A DNA stretch of 61,433 bases from assembly GCA_948442695.1 (NCBI GenBank), contig CAOJSF010000008.1, positions 1 through 61,433 of the forward strand, in the 5' to 3' direction. The position numbers and the translations under genes were made by a program. This stretch comes from an uncultured Clostridia bacterium. GTDB taxonomy: Bacteria; Bacillota; Clostridia; Christensenellales; UBA1242. The notes under the pieces were generated by a model. The model made no database searches and was not told the DNA's origin. It was given only the letters and a program-made list of their open reading frames with translations. Every line of letters starts with the position of its first letter. Position 1 is the first letter of the stretch. Shown piece by piece: positions 1-8,706 of this stretch.

Positions 1-163
1 CCACAAACAAAAATGCTTGTGATTTTTTTATTTTAGATGAATTGAGTATTAATTTTAATGTGATTTTGTTTGATGATATTGATATGTTTTTTGTGATTTT
101 GATTTATGTTAATTGATTAAATTATCTAGTATGTGATTTTATTTTCTAGGGATTTCTTGCTTT

Positions 164-607
164 TTAAATGTTGTCAAGAAGTTTTTTGAAACTTTCTATA
201 TCTTTAAATTGACGATAGACTGATGCGAATCGGACATAAGAAATCTCATCTATTTCTTTGAGTGCATCCATAACCATTTCGCCTAGTTGGGTAGATTTGA
301 CTTCTTGAGAAAGTTTGTTTTGAATTTGCTTTTCAATTGATGCAACTATTCCCTCAATTTGACTTAAACTTACCGGTCTCTTTTCGCAGGCTTTGATAAT
401 TCCGCGTTTTAATTTTTCTGGATCGAAAGATTGTCTTGAACCATCATTTTTGATTACTAAGATAGGTGTTGTTTCGATTGTTTCATAAGTTGTAAATCTT
501 CTTCCGCAAGAAAGACATTCTCTTCTTCTTCTTATAGCGTTTGTTTCTTCACTGTTTCTTGAATCAAGCACCTTGCTTTCTTCAGCGTTGCAATATATAC
601 ATTTCAT
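164..607 (-). CDS. nrdR: Transcriptional repressor NrdR
   Basis: NrdR represses ribonucleotide reductase genes in response to ATP/dATP. The 147-residue protein has the family's full length. An N-terminal zinc ribbon is formed by C3, C6, C31 and C34, with the basic run RRRRECLSCGRR over the second pair, and an ATP-cone domain follows from about residue 46 to 136. The start is fixed by AAGGAGA, 6-7 nt upstream of ATG. It is a single-gene unit divergent from feoA with its own sigma-A promoter. No ribonucleotide reductase gene lies in the window, so its targets are elsewhere. The family assignment is secure. Confidence 0.97.
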   Translation of the reverse strand: MKCIYCNAEESKVLDSRNSEETNAIRRRRECLSCGRRFTTYETIETTPILVIKNDGSRQSFDPEKLKRGIIKACEKRPVSLSQIEGIVASIEKQIQNKLSQEVKSTQLGEMVMDALKEIDEISYVRFASVYRQFKDIESFKKLLDNI

Positions 608-635
608 GTAAGTTCTCCTTATATTTCTTTAATAA

Positions 636-664
636 TAATAGCATAAATTAAAAGTTTTTTCAAC
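636..664 (-). promoter_or_regulatory. Sigma-A promoter of nrdR
   Basis: On the minus strand, -35 TTGAAA (659-664), a 17-bp spacer and -10 TATTAT (636-641) with an extended TGC lie about 30 nt before the nrdR start. Confidence 0.75.
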
Positions 665-975
665 ATTTTAATAATAATTTTTTATTTTTGCTGAAAAAAG
701 CAAGTGAGAATATAAATTTTTAATTTAGAAAAATGTAATTAAATAATTGTCTTTTTGTAAGTATAGAAAATAATTTAAATGTATTTTTAGATTTAAAAAA
801 ATTGATTTGAAAAATTTGAAATTTTAAAATGGTTTCAAATATTTGGGAATTAATTGTTTTATGAGCAGAGAAAGGTGGTTTTCATATTATTAAGTTTTAA
901 ATAAAAGGCATGAAATATTAGTTTTTTATTTGCGATTTTTGTCATATGATGAAAATAAATTAAATAAATTATAAT
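665..975. other. Gene-free AT-rich stretch between nrdR and feoA
   Basis: There is no ORF and no recognisable structured RNA. It must hold the feo promoter, but no box pair with good spacing is evident. A TATAAT abuts the feoA ATG directly, which is too close to act as its -10. I see no clear Fur-type palindrome. Confidence 0.4.
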
Positions 976-1200
976 ATGCAGAATTTATTAAGAGTAAAAA
1001 ATGAGTATAAATCTATATTTTCATTTGCCGAAAGCACACCTTTTAAAATTAAAAGGCGACTTTTGGAACTGGGATTTACACCTGGGACCAGAGTAAAAGT
1101 TTTAAGAAGGTCGCTTTTGGGACAGGCCTATCTTGTTGAAATAAGGGGCTTTACATTGTCTATGCGTAAGGAAATTTTGGCTTATGTCAATGTTGAATGA
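976..1200 (+). CDS. feoA: Ferrous iron transport protein A
   Basis: FeoA is a small cytoplasmic SH3-like partner of the Fe(II) permease FeoB. The 74 residues match the family length, and the FeoA signature is visible: RRLLELGFTPGTRVKVL in the middle and a hydrophobic YLVEIRGFTLSMRKE strand-helix near the end. No Shine-Dalgarno motif precedes the ATG, but no other in-frame start would keep the domain whole. It lies 160 bp upstream of feoB on the same strand, the usual pairing. Confidence 0.92.
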   Translation: MQNLLRVKNEYKSIFSFAESTPFKIKRRLLELGFTPGTRVKVLRRSLLGQAYLVEIRGFTLSMRKEILAYVNVE

Positions 1201-1359
1201 TGAAAGTTTTTTTTAATTATATTAAAAATTTAAGGTGAAAAATTGAGAAGACTTATCAAAAAAATTATATAATTTAAAAATAATAGGAAAGATTTAAAAA
1301 TTATATCAAGCGATTATATATAAAAAAATTTAAAATCAATTAATTAAGATGAGGTTGAA

Positions 1360-3471
1360 ATGATAAAAGTTGCACTTTTAGGCAATCCAAACACAGGAAA
1401 AACAACCCTTTATAATCTCCTCACTGCCTCGCACGAGCACGTTGGGAACTGGCATGGAGTTACGGTGGAAGAGAAGGCGAAACTTTATAAGCATAAGGGC
1501 AATGACATAGTTATGGTTGACCTTCCAGGGTTGTATTCGCTTTCACCTCTAAGTTATGAAGAGGAGGTGAGTGTTGATTATCTTTTAAACAACAATGTTG
1601 ATATGGTTGTCAACATTTGTGATGCAAGCAATCTTAAGAGAAATCTTTATCTTACATTATCCCTTCTTGAAATGGGCATTCCAACACTTTTGGTTGTAAA
1701 TCAAATAGACAGGCGTCCTCTTTGCAAAATTGACTTTTTAAAACTTGAAAGTATGCTGGGAATAAAGGTTTTGCATATAAATGCTTCTAACAAAAAAGAT
1801 GGTGAAATTGTCAATGACAATATTATAAAACTTTATGACAAAATAAAGTCCGGCTATCAACAGGACAAACCTTCTTATTTAAAAGAATTTGGTCTGCATA
1901 AGTTTAAATCCTTTTTAAAAAACAAAAATATTAATATGAATTTAGAGGATTATTATTGCGTCAAACTTCTTGAAGATGATGAAAGGGTGAAGTCTCTATT
2001 TTCCATCAAGCAGGAATTTGGCGGAATGGAAAGGGTGGCTAAACGGCGATATCAATACATTGATGAAGTATTGTCCTCCTGTTGTGGCAAGAGTGAGCGG
2101 GTCTATGGTAAGTCCAAATTTGATAAAATTCTTTTAAATAGATTTTTTGCGTTTCCGATTTTTATTTTGATTATTGCTGTCGCCTTTTATCTGACATTCT
2201 TTTCAATAGGGGCATATCTTAGTTCTGGACTTAACTTTTTGCTTGATAAACTTATATCAACACCGATGACAAATCTACTTATAAAATCATTTGGAGAGGG
2301 CAGTTGGATTGTAGGTTTGTTTCGGGATGCAATTTTTGGCGGGCTGGGTTCTATCTTGACCTTTCTCCCTCAAGTCGCCCTATTATTTTTCTTTCTTTCA
2401 CTTCTTGAGGACAGCGGTTATCTGTCTCGAGTAGCCTTTGTTTTTGATGATATATTAAGTAAGGTTGGTCTTTCAGGAAAAAGTGTATACACTCTTTTAA
2501 TGGGTTTTGGATGTTCTACAACTGCAGTTTTGACAGCACGCAATATGGAAGATAAAAACTCCAAAATAAAGACTGGTCTACTTACTCCTTACATGAGTTG
2601 TTCGGCTAAATTTCCTATTTACTCAGTTCTCGGCGGGGCGTTTTTTGGAGCGAAAAATATATTTATCATACTAGGCTTATATTTTCTGGGTGTGTTTATC
2701 GCGATTTTAATGTCACTTATCTATGAAAAAACCATTTTAAAGAGCAAAGAGCAGTCCTTTATTTTGGAGTTTCCGCCTTATCGAATGATGAGTTTTAAAC
2801 GTACCATGTCACTTTTAAAGCAAAATGTAAAGGAATTTATTGCTCGTGTTGCTTCACTTATTCTTGCGATGAATGTAATTGTTTGGTTTCTTTCAAATTT
2901 CACCATAACTTTTAAATATGTTGGCAGTGGTGGGGTGAGTATGCTTGAAACTTTTGGCAGGGTGATAGCACCTGTTTTTAAACCACTGGGATTTGGAAGT
3001 TGGGGACTGGCTTCAGCCTTGATTGCTGGACTTGTTGCGAAAGAGGTTATAGTCAGTTCTATTGCAATGTTTAATGGTGTGTCAGATTCCTCCCTTTCAG
3101 GGATTGCTTCGTCTATAAAAGACCCCGCATCTCCTGCTTTCTTTGCGGACGGAAGTTCGGTGTTAAGTTATCTTGTATTCTGTCTTTTGTATTTTCCATG
3201 TCTTGCAACTGCATCTGTTTTAGGAAAAGAGATAGGTAAAAAGTGGTTGGTTTTGGGACTTATATTTGAATTCTTGATTGCCTATTTGACAGCGTTTGTA
3301 GTTTACAGAATTTCACTTGCGATTGAGTCTTTTGGGTTTGGAATTGTATTTGTATTTCTTTTGGCACTGGTAATTTTGATTGTTTCTTTGGTGTATGTGT
3401 TTAAGCGTATAAAGACAAAGAGATGCTCATATGCAAATAAGTGTCCTAAAAGTTGTAAGAAAAAAGGTTGA
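1360..3471 (+). CDS. feoB: Ferrous iron transport protein B
   Basis: FeoB is the GTPase-coupled inner-membrane Fe(II) transporter. The N-terminal G domain carries GNPNTGKTT at residues 8-16, DLPG at 54-57 and NQID near 115. The following region has many membrane segments with two Gate-type blocks (cysteines in GFGCSTTAV and YMSCSAKFP). The length (703 aa) is normal. The last 45 residues form one more membrane helix followed by a basic tail with three cysteines (RCSYANKCPKSCKKKG). That resembles the small FeoB-associated Cys-rich protein found as a separate gene in many Bacillota, here seemingly fused. Start chosen from GAGG 5 nt before ATG. Confidence 0.96.
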   Translation: MIKVALLGNPNTGKTTLYNLLTASHEHVGNWHGVTVEEKAKLYKHKGNDIVMVDLPGLYSLSPLSYEEEVSVDYLLNNNVDMVVNICDASNLKRNLYLTLSLLEMGIPTLLVVNQIDRRPLCKIDFLKLESMLGIKVLHINASNKKDGEIVNDNIIKLYDKIKSGYQQDKPSYLKEFGLHKFKSFLKNKNINMNLEDYYCVKLLEDDERVKSLFSIKQEFGGMERVAKRRYQYIDEVLSSCCGKSERVYGKSKFDKILLNRFFAFPIFILIIAVAFYLTFFSIGAYLSSGLNFLLDKLISTPMTNLLIKSFGEGSWIVGLFRDAIFGGLGSILTFLPQVALLFFFLSLLEDSGYLSRVAFVFDDILSKVGLSGKSVYTLLMGFGCSTTAVLTARNMEDKNSKIKTGLLTPYMSCSAKFPIYSVLGGAFFGAKNIFIILGLYFLGVFIAILMSLIYEKTILKSKEQSFILEFPPYRMMSFKRTMSLLKQNVKEFIARVASLILAMNVIVWFLSNFTITFKYVGSGGVSMLETFGRVIAPVFKPLGFGSWGLASALIAGLVAKEVIVSSIAMFNGVSDSSLSGIASSIKDPASPAFFADGSSVLSYLVFCLLYFPCLATASVLGKEIGKKWLVLGLIFEFLIAYLTAFVVYRISLAIESFGFGIVFVFLLALVILIVSLVYVFKRIKTKRCSYANKCPKSCKKKG

Positions 3472-3816
3472 TATTGTCACACTTTTTGTCTGGTCTGAAT
3501 AAAAATGAATATGGATAAACAAAAAGATAAATTCAAAATCATCTGCATTAAAGCACCAAAATGGCTTTCTTATTTTCTTAAGAAATTTGTAAAAGAGGCA
3601 TAGGTTTTTAAAATAATAACAGAGTAATGCTGGAATGATTTTTTCGCATAAATTTTTCAGTTTGGGAAAACGAGAAGAAGTTGACGACTCCGTCTCCGGC
3701 TTTTGTCAAAAGTGGTTTTGGAAAGTCAATTCAAATTATTAAAAATCGTTTGCATTACTTTTGTTGATTTTATTTTTTGATGAAGCACTTGCGTTTTTGT
3801 ATTATGCGTTTCAAAA
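3472..3816. other. Gene-free spacer between feoB and the rpmB terminator
   Basis: No ORF or known RNA motif is seen. A locally GC-richer patch near 3670-3715 is bounded by TTGAC and GTCAA and could fold into a weak hairpin; its role is unknown. Confidence 0.35.
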
Positions 3817-3843
3817 AAGGAAGGAGCCTCTTGCTCCTTCCTT
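3813..3843 (-). terminator. Intrinsic terminator of rpmB
   Basis: Perfect 11-bp stem AAGGAAGGAGC / GCTCCTTCCTT (3817-3827 with 3833-3843) and a 5-nt loop. On the minus strand it is followed by a T run (A run at 3813-3818 on plus). Confidence 0.9.
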
Positions 3844-3884
3844 TGTCATGTCAAATTGTTTGCAAAAAAACAAAGAACACTTTA

Positions 3885-4067
3885 TTACGCTTTCTTTGCA
3901 GTTCTGATACATTTTGTGCAGGCTTTAACAGTTTGTTCTTTTCCGTCAACTTCCATTGTAACCTTTTGAAGGTTTAAATCATAAGTTCTATTATATTTCT
4001 TATTAGAGAAAGATACTTGTTTGCCTGTCATTTTGCCTCTTCCGCATATTTCACATACTCTGCTCAT
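3885..4067 (-). CDS. rpmB: 50S ribosomal protein L28
   Basis: A structural protein of the large ribosomal subunit. The 60-residue sequence begins MSRVCEICGRG and ends near ACTKCIRTAKKA. The two Cys pairs (C6/C9 and the CTKC pair) mark the zinc-binding form of L28. A GGAGG motif precedes the ATG. It is a single-gene unit with a strong promoter and terminator, divergent from asp23-fakA; L28 next to the Asp23/YloV pair is a frequent arrangement in Bacillota. Confidence 0.97.
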   Translation of the reverse strand: MSRVCEICGRGKMTGKQVSFSNKKYNRTYDLNLQKVTMEVDGKEQTVKACTKCIRTAKKA

Positions 4068-4103
4068 TACTATTTCCTCCGTTTATAATTATCTTTGCAC
4101 TTA

Positions 4104-4132
4104 ATGATAGCATTTTTAGTTTTAAAAATCAA
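4104..4132 (-). promoter_or_regulatory. Sigma-A promoter of rpmB
   Basis: Minus strand -35 TTGATT (4127-4132), 17-bp spacer, -10 TATCAT (4104-4109) with extended TGC. About 37 nt from the -10 to the start codon. Confidence 0.8.
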
Positions 4133-4214
4133 CCATTTTGGCAAAAAATATTTATTTTTATGAGAAAAATTTATCTTTTTTTCATTAATGTCAAAAAAAG
4201 TGTTGTTTTTTTCT

Positions 4215-4245
4215 TTGTTTTATTGTATTATATAGAGGGTATACT
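4215..4245 (+). promoter_or_regulatory. Probable promoter of asp23-fakA
   Basis: TATACT at 4240-4245 with a weak TTGTTT at 4215-4220 (19-bp spacer), just upstream of the AAAAGGAG ribosome binding site of the GTG start at 4265. Confidence 0.5.
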
Positions 4246-4264
4246 ATCTAAAAAGGAGCATAAG

Positions 4265-4615
4265 GTGACTGTAGATACTAATAATTACTATGGCAATATT
4301 TCTATCTCCGACAACTCAATCAGGGTTGTTGCGGGTTATGTTGCACTTGACTGTTATGGTGTAGTTGACCTTGTAAGCAAATCCATAATAGATAGTGCGC
4401 GAGAATTATTTAAAAAAGAATCTTATTCAAAAGGAATTAAGATTAACCATATCAACAACAGAATATATATTGATGTTTACTGTATTTTGAAATACGGCGT
4501 GTCTATTAGTGCCGTTGCCGAGTCACTTCGCAAATCTGTAAAATATAGTGTTGAAAATTTTACAGGTATGCTTGTTGATGCTGTCAATGTTCATGTTGTC
4601 GGAGTAAGAGTTTAG
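4265..4615 (+). CDS. Asp23/Gls24 family envelope-stress protein
   Basis: Asp23/Gls24 proteins are small, abundant, usually membrane-associated proteins linked to alkaline or envelope stress. The typical YYGNISISDNSIRVVAGYVA opening and the C-terminal VNVHVVGVRV strand are present. I start at GTG 4265 (116 aa), which has AAAAGGAG 7-8 nt upstream. The in-frame ATG at 4160 would add 35 hydrophobic residues over the promoter and lacks a ribosome site. It is followed 14 bp later by the YloV/FakA-like gene, the conserved pairing. Confidence 0.88.
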   Translation: MTVDTNNYYGNISISDNSIRVVAGYVALDCYGVVDLVSKSIIDSARELFKKESYSKGIKINHINNRIYIDVYCILKYGVSISAVAESLRKSVKYSVENFTGMLVDAVNVHVVGVRV

Positions 4616-4629
4616 GAGAATTATAATTT

Positions 4630-6261
4630 ATGATTAAGACTATAAACGGACAAACCTTCCGTAAAATGATTATTGCGGGTGCTGGTTTGCTTGAACAAAA
4701 TAAAAAATATGTTGACTCTCTAAATGTGTTTCCTGTGCCAGACGGTGATACAGGGACAAATATGTTTTTGACTATGAAGTCAGCAGTTACAGAGGTTTCA
4801 CAATGCCCAACAACAACTTTGGATGGACTTAGTGATGCTTTCGCAAAAGGTGCTTTAAAGGGTGCCCGTGGAAACAGTGGTGTTATCACTTCACAAATTT
4901 TTAAGGGCTTTTGCAGTGAGATTGCAAAATGTAAAGAAATCACAACAAAGGTTTTTGCAAAGGCTATGCAAGAGGGGGCTAATATTGCGTATAAGGCTGT
5001 CACAAAACCAAAAGAGGGCACAATCCTCACTGTCATTCGTGTCATGGCTGAAAACGCTGTTAGCGTTGCAAAAAAATGTGACGACTTTGAAGTCTTTTTA
5101 AAGAAGGTTCTTGAAGTCGGTGAAGAAATTTTGAAACAAACTCCTGAGATGTTGCCAGTTCTTAAGAAAGCAGGCGTTGTCGATGCTGGTGGAAGAGGAA
5201 TTATAATCATCTTCACAGGTTTTTACAAACTCATTATGGGCGAAGAGGATTTTGAGTTTCAGTTTGATGATGAGAAAAAGCAATCTCTTGATGATGTAAT
5301 TGCTGATATCAACAATTTGGGTGATATTCAATTTGGATATTGCACTGAATATATGATTATTCATATGAAGAAGAAAACAACTGAGGCCGACATTGACAAA
5401 CTCAGAGAGAAACTCGTTGAACTCGGTGATTCTGTCATCTGTATCGGTGACCTCAACCTTGTAAAAGTTCATGTTCATTCAAATGAACCAAATAAAGCGC
5501 TTGAATACGCTCTTGAACTGGGAGAACTTTACAATCTCAAAATTGAGAACATGAGAGAACAAAACAGAGAGATCAAGAAAAAGGCAAATGTGCTTGAAGA
5601 AACCAAAGAGCATGGTATGGTTGCCGTTGCTCCTGGAGATGGTCTTGCTGATATTTATCGTGATCTAGGTGTTGATGAAATTATTGTGGGGGGACAGACT
5701 ATGAATCCTTCGGCTGCCGATATTGCTGCTGCTGCCGACAAAGTCCCTGCAAGAAACGTCTTTGTTTTCCCAAACAACAAAAATATTATTTTGGCTGCTG
5801 AGCAGGCAAATGATTTGACTAATAAAAACTTGATAATCATACCAACTCGTTCAATTCCAGAAGGTATTTCATCTGCTATTGCGTTCAATCCAGATGGAAG
5901 TGTTGAAGAAAATACTGAATCTATGAATGATGCCCTTAAAGGTGTCAAGTCTGGTTCTGTGACTTACGCTGTCAGAGATACTCATGTCGACGGGTTTGAT
6001 CTCAATGTTGGTGATATAATCGGTCTTGATGACAAGGCAATTCTTGCCAAAGGAAAACTTGCATCAGAGACAACAGAAAAACTTATTGAAAGCATGATGA
6101 GTGAAGAAATCATGAATATTACTTTATTCTATGGTGAGGATATTCGTGAAGATGAAGCGAATAAACTTGTTGAAACTCTTTCTGCTAAATATTCCGAATG
6201 TGAAGTTTCCGCAATCAGAGGTGGACAGCCAGTTTATTATTATTTGGTAAGTCTTGAATAA
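4630..6261 (+). CDS. DAK2-domain protein, YloV/FakA-like fatty acid kinase
   Basis: FakA-type proteins phosphorylate fatty acids bound to a FakB partner, feeding exogenous fatty acids into phospholipid synthesis; some YloV members are less well characterised. The 543 residues match the family. An N-terminal DhaL nucleotide-binding domain (about 1-200) has the Mg-ATP motif NVFPVPDGDTGTNM and KGARGNSGVI. A middle domain contains the HVHSNEP motif, and the C-terminal DegV-like region extends to the end. It is cotranscribed with asp23. No fakB-like gene is visible in the window. Confidence 0.9.
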   Translation: MIKTINGQTFRKMIIAGAGLLEQNKKYVDSLNVFPVPDGDTGTNMFLTMKSAVTEVSQCPTTTLDGLSDAFAKGALKGARGNSGVITSQIFKGFCSEIAKCKEITTKVFAKAMQEGANIAYKAVTKPKEGTILTVIRVMAENAVSVAKKCDDFEVFLKKVLEVGEEILKQTPEMLPVLKKAGVVDAGGRGIIIIFTGFYKLIMGEEDFEFQFDDEKKQSLDDVIADINNLGDIQFGYCTEYMIIHMKKKTTEADIDKLREKLVELGDSVICIGDLNLVKVHVHSNEPNKALEYALELGELYNLKIENMREQNREIKKKANVLEETKEHGMVAVAPGDGLADIYRDLGVDEIIVGGQTMNPSAADIAAAADKVPARNVFVFPNNKNIILAAEQANDLTNKNLIIIPTRSIPEGISSAIAFNPDGSVEENTESMNDALKGVKSGSVTYAVRDTHVDGFDLNVGDIIGLDDKAILAKGKLASETTEKLIESMMSEEIMNITLFYGEDIREDEANKLVETLSAKYSECEVSAIRGGQPVYYYLVSLE

Positions 6262-6314
6262 AAAAATTATAGGAAAGCACTTTTTTCGTTCGTGTTATTC
6301 TTGCATTCCTAAAT

Positions 6315-6346
6315 AAAAAAAGGTATGAAATTTCATACCTTTTTTG
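6315..6346. terminator. Bidirectional intrinsic terminator after fakA
   Basis: Palindrome AGGTATGAAA/TTTCATACCT flanked by A and T runs on both sides. It can end the asp23-fakA transcript and the minus-strand transcript from 6836. Confidence 0.85.
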
Positions 6347-6530
6347 TTTGCCACAATTTAGAAGAAATGAGTGTTTTTTGTTGGGACAGTAAGTTGTAAA
6401 AGCAATGCCTATCCTCTTTGGTTGGAGGCAAAGCAATTGCAAGTTTCATTTTTGATAACTTTAATATAATTATAAATTTTTTTATGTATTGTTTTAAAAA
6501 TGAATATTATTAAAATGGTTAATTTAAAAA

Positions 6531-6836
6531 TTAAATTATTTTATTTTCTTGTAAGAGGGTGGTAAATTCTTTAAAGTTGTCAGGATACTTATTTTTTCCA
6601 TAATACTCAAATGTCTTTTCATCTTTTTCGATTTTTACCTTATATTCCTGACCGTCCATAATAAATTCATTTACCATGCGCGCATCCCATGAAGATACTA
6701 TTGAAAGAATTTTGCTGGCAAAGTCGTCAATATCAATTTTGATTTTTTCTCCATTGAGTTTTGCCTTTTTAGTTTCATCATCTAAAACAAGTTGTTTAAA
6801 CTGAGTCATACTGCTCATAATAACTGTTATTTTCAT
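6531..6836 (-). CDS. Small conserved-looking protein of unknown function
   Basis: I do not recognise the family. The 101-residue protein is hydrophilic with no signal peptide or membrane segment. It opens with MKITVIMSSMTQFKQLVLDD and its second half is a run of alternating charged and aromatic residues (EYYGKNKYPDNFKEFTTLL), suggesting a small alpha/beta fold. AAGGAGA precedes the ATG and a very good sigma-A promoter lies directly upstream, so it is a real single-gene unit. Nothing in its neighbours (fakA, tlyA) indicates a role. Confidence 0.75.
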   Translation of the reverse strand: MKITVIMSSMTQFKQLVLDDETKKAKLNGEKIKIDIDDFASKILSIVSSWDARMVNEFIMDGQEYKVKIEKDEKTFEYYGKNKYPDNFKEFTTLLQENKII

Positions 6837-6853
6837 GATTTCTCCTTTTTTTT

Positions 6854-6882
6854 ATTATATCAAAATTCAAAAAAATAGTAAA
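6854..6882 (-). promoter_or_regulatory. Promoter of the 101-aa unknown gene
   Basis: Minus strand -35 TTTACT (6877-6882), 17 bp, -10 TATAAT (6854-6859) with extended TGA. Confidence 0.75.
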
Positions 6883-7016
6883 GCAGAATAGATGTTTGCA
6901 GAGCGATTTTGATAAAGATTTTATAAAATTACTTAAATTTTGGCTATTTTCTTTAATTTTTGTTGATTTTTTTTGATATTTTCTTTAAATTTAATGTTTT
7001 TTAGTTTAATTATTGA

Positions 7017-7045
7017 TTGATTTTTATATTTAAAAATTGTAAAAT
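7017..7045 (+). promoter_or_regulatory. Promoter of tlyA, placing +1 at the start codon
   Basis: TTGATT (7017-7022), 17 bp, TAAAAT (7040-7045). The expected start point, 7 nt after the -10, is the A of the tlyA ATG at 7052, and there is no ribosome binding site between. Confidence 0.6.
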
Positions 7046-7051
7046 ATATGT

Positions 7052-7828
7052 ATGAAAAAAAGAATTGATATTTTAATTTCCCAAAAGTTTGACTTCTCTC
7101 GCACTCGAGCACAAGCATTGATTGAGGAGGGATGTGTGCAAGTTTTTGGTAGGCAGATTTTAAAACCTTCCGAACTTGTCGATGAAGAAAGTGAGTTGGC
7201 TTTGTCAATGAAAGATAGTTTTGTTTCTCGCGGTGCTTTTAAACTTTTGGGTGCAATTAAGGAATTTGGACTTAAATTTGATGACTTAATCGTGCTTGAT
7301 ATGGGTGCTTCAACAGGTGGGTTTTCAGAGGTCGCGATAAGAAATGGTGCTAAAAAAGTTTATTCTGTTGATGTGGGAAGGGACGAACTTGATAAAAGCC
7401 TTGCCATTAATCCAAAAATTGTTAATATGCAGGGAAGAGATATAAGAAGTTTGACCAAAGAAGAGGTGGGTGATGCCGATATTGTAATAGGCGACCTTTC
7501 ATTTATTTCACTAAAACATATCTTGCCGAAAATTAATGAACTTTTTGGAAAGATAGAATGTGTGCTTTTGTTTAAGCCTCAATTTGAGTGCGGAAAGGAT
7601 ATTGCAAAGAAGTTTCGTGGGGTGATAAAAGACAGGGCGGTTCATCAAAGTTTATTGAAAGATTTTTTAAATGAACTTGACTTGTATAATTTCAAATTGT
7701 CTAATTTGGCATATTCACCTATCAAAGGTAAGAATGGAAACATAGAATATCTCATGCACATAAATGGAAAAAACAATGCAAAAGTTGATATAAACGAAGT
7801 TGTAAAATCAGCATTTTCAAATTTATAA
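7052..7828 (+). CDS. tlyA: TlyA family rRNA 2'-O-methyltransferase
   Basis: TlyA-family enzymes (hemolysin A/FtsJ-like) 2'-O-methylate ribosomal RNA. The 258-residue protein has an N-terminal S4 RNA-binding domain (about 1-62, RIDILISQKFDFSRTRAQ) and a Rossmann methyltransferase domain with VLDMGASTGGFSEVA as the SAM-binding loop. The likely catalytic lysine-aspartate-lysine set includes the K in LLFKPQFE. There is no Shine-Dalgarno sequence and the promoter -10 ends only 6 nt before ATG, so the mRNA is probably leaderless. In many Clostridia tlyA sits near recN/nadK; that context is absent here. Confidence 0.93.
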   Translation: MKKRIDILISQKFDFSRTRAQALIEEGCVQVFGRQILKPSELVDEESELALSMKDSFVSRGAFKLLGAIKEFGLKFDDLIVLDMGASTGGFSEVAIRNGAKKVYSVDVGRDELDKSLAINPKIVNMQGRDIRSLTKEEVGDADIVIGDLSFISLKHILPKINELFGKIECVLLFKPQFECGKDIAKKFRGVIKDRAVHQSLLKDFLNELDLYNFKLSNLAYSPIKGKNGNIEYLMHINGKNNAKVDINEVVKSAFSNL

Positions 7829-7886
7829 TTAGTCTCAGTTTTTTAATGAAAGAAGATAATTTGCTTAAAAAATGAAAAAATTCTTA

Positions 7887-7924
7887 AAAAAACACGAATT
7901 TTTGTTTAATTTTCGTGTTTTTTT
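7887..7924 (+). terminator. Intrinsic terminator of tlyA
   Basis: AAAAAACACGAA / TTCGTGTTTTTT stem with an AT-rich loop and a following T run, 60 bp after the stop codon. Confidence 0.85.
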
Positions 7925-8052
7925 GTATTTTAGGCTGTATTTATATTGTTTTAGTTTTGTTTGTAGTTTTTATTTTATTAATACATTTTGATATTTAAGT
8001 CACTGCGATTAATAAAATTTTTTTTAGACTTTAAGATGAAACTTGAAAAAGT

Positions 8053-8706
8053 TTATCTAGAGATTGTTGCTGTTGGATACAATGGCAGGTCATCAAATCC
8101 TGGGCAAACATTTCCGCTCTGGCAAGCCTGACATGGTGGAACAACTGGGTAGCCATAAGATGGAATCAATAGGTCTACGACCGCTGTCACCTTGATGAGA
8201 ATTTGCAGGCATCCTGTCACAGTGAAAATATTTTCAGGTGTGAATGTGCCGATTTGACTTGAGAACAGAGCATTGACTTTTATGTCAACTGGTGAAAGTG
8301 AAGGTTGTGGCACAAACAACATACTGCATTTTTGAACAGTTATGCTTGAACTTGCAGTTCCGAGTACGCCATTTGCATCACGATAAGTCACAGTAAGAGG
8401 AACTGTGATTGTCATTGATACATTTGCATAGTTTGGTGAGCCTTCAATTCTGTCTATTACAAGGTCTGACACTGTTGGTGGATTGCCTATCTGATTTTGT
8501 GCGGAAATGTAAGTCAGTGGCAATGCTGGATTTGCTGGATTGAAACCTGTCAAAGGCAGAACGATGCCTGTTTCTGTTGTTTGAGAAACACAGGCGTCAA
8601 AAACCTTTGTTGTTTCAATAAGTACTTTTTCACAAATCCCATTTACAGGGTTACCTGTCATTGGCCCTGGTCTGTTGGGATTTGTATTGTTGATATAAAA
8701 TGACAT
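8053..8706 (-). CDS. Beta-rich protein of unknown function, possibly a surface or spore-coat protein
   Basis: I do not recognise a named family. The 217 residues have no signal peptide or membrane segment and are rich in V, T, P, N and S, with alternating hydrophobic strands. The N-terminal third has GICEKVLIETTKVFDACV. A central strand block (MTITVPLTVTYRDANG) leads into a Cys-containing strand (SSSITVQKCSMLF). The tail is Pro/Cys-rich, with VPPCQACQSGNVCPGFDD. Cysteines without a signal peptide would fit a mother-cell-made coat protein; that is inference only. AGGAGG stands 5 nt before the ATG. A CATATACTA sequence upstream resembles sporulation-sigma -10 boxes (see findings). Confidence 0.7.
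   Translation of the reverse strand: MSFYINNTNPNRPGPMTGNPVNGICEKVLIETTKVFDACVSQTTETGIVLPLTGFNPANPALPLTYISAQNQIGNPPTVSDLVIDRIEGSPNYANVSMTITVPLTVTYRDANGVLGTASSSITVQKCSMLFVPQPSLSPVDIKVNALFSSQIGTFTPENIFTVTGCLQILIKVTAVVDLLIPSYGYPVVPPCQACQSGNVCPGFDDLPLYPTATISR

Noticed and set aside
3777-3977. 66-aa plus-strand ORF
   Set aside because: It spans the rpmB terminator and the antisense of rpmB.
4160-4264. Longer N-terminus for the Asp23 protein
   Set aside because: It would start inside the promoter region and lacks a ribosome site; GTG 4265 has a good one.
6215-6442. 75-aa minus-strand ORF after fakA
   Set aside because: It crosses the bidirectional terminator and the fakA end.
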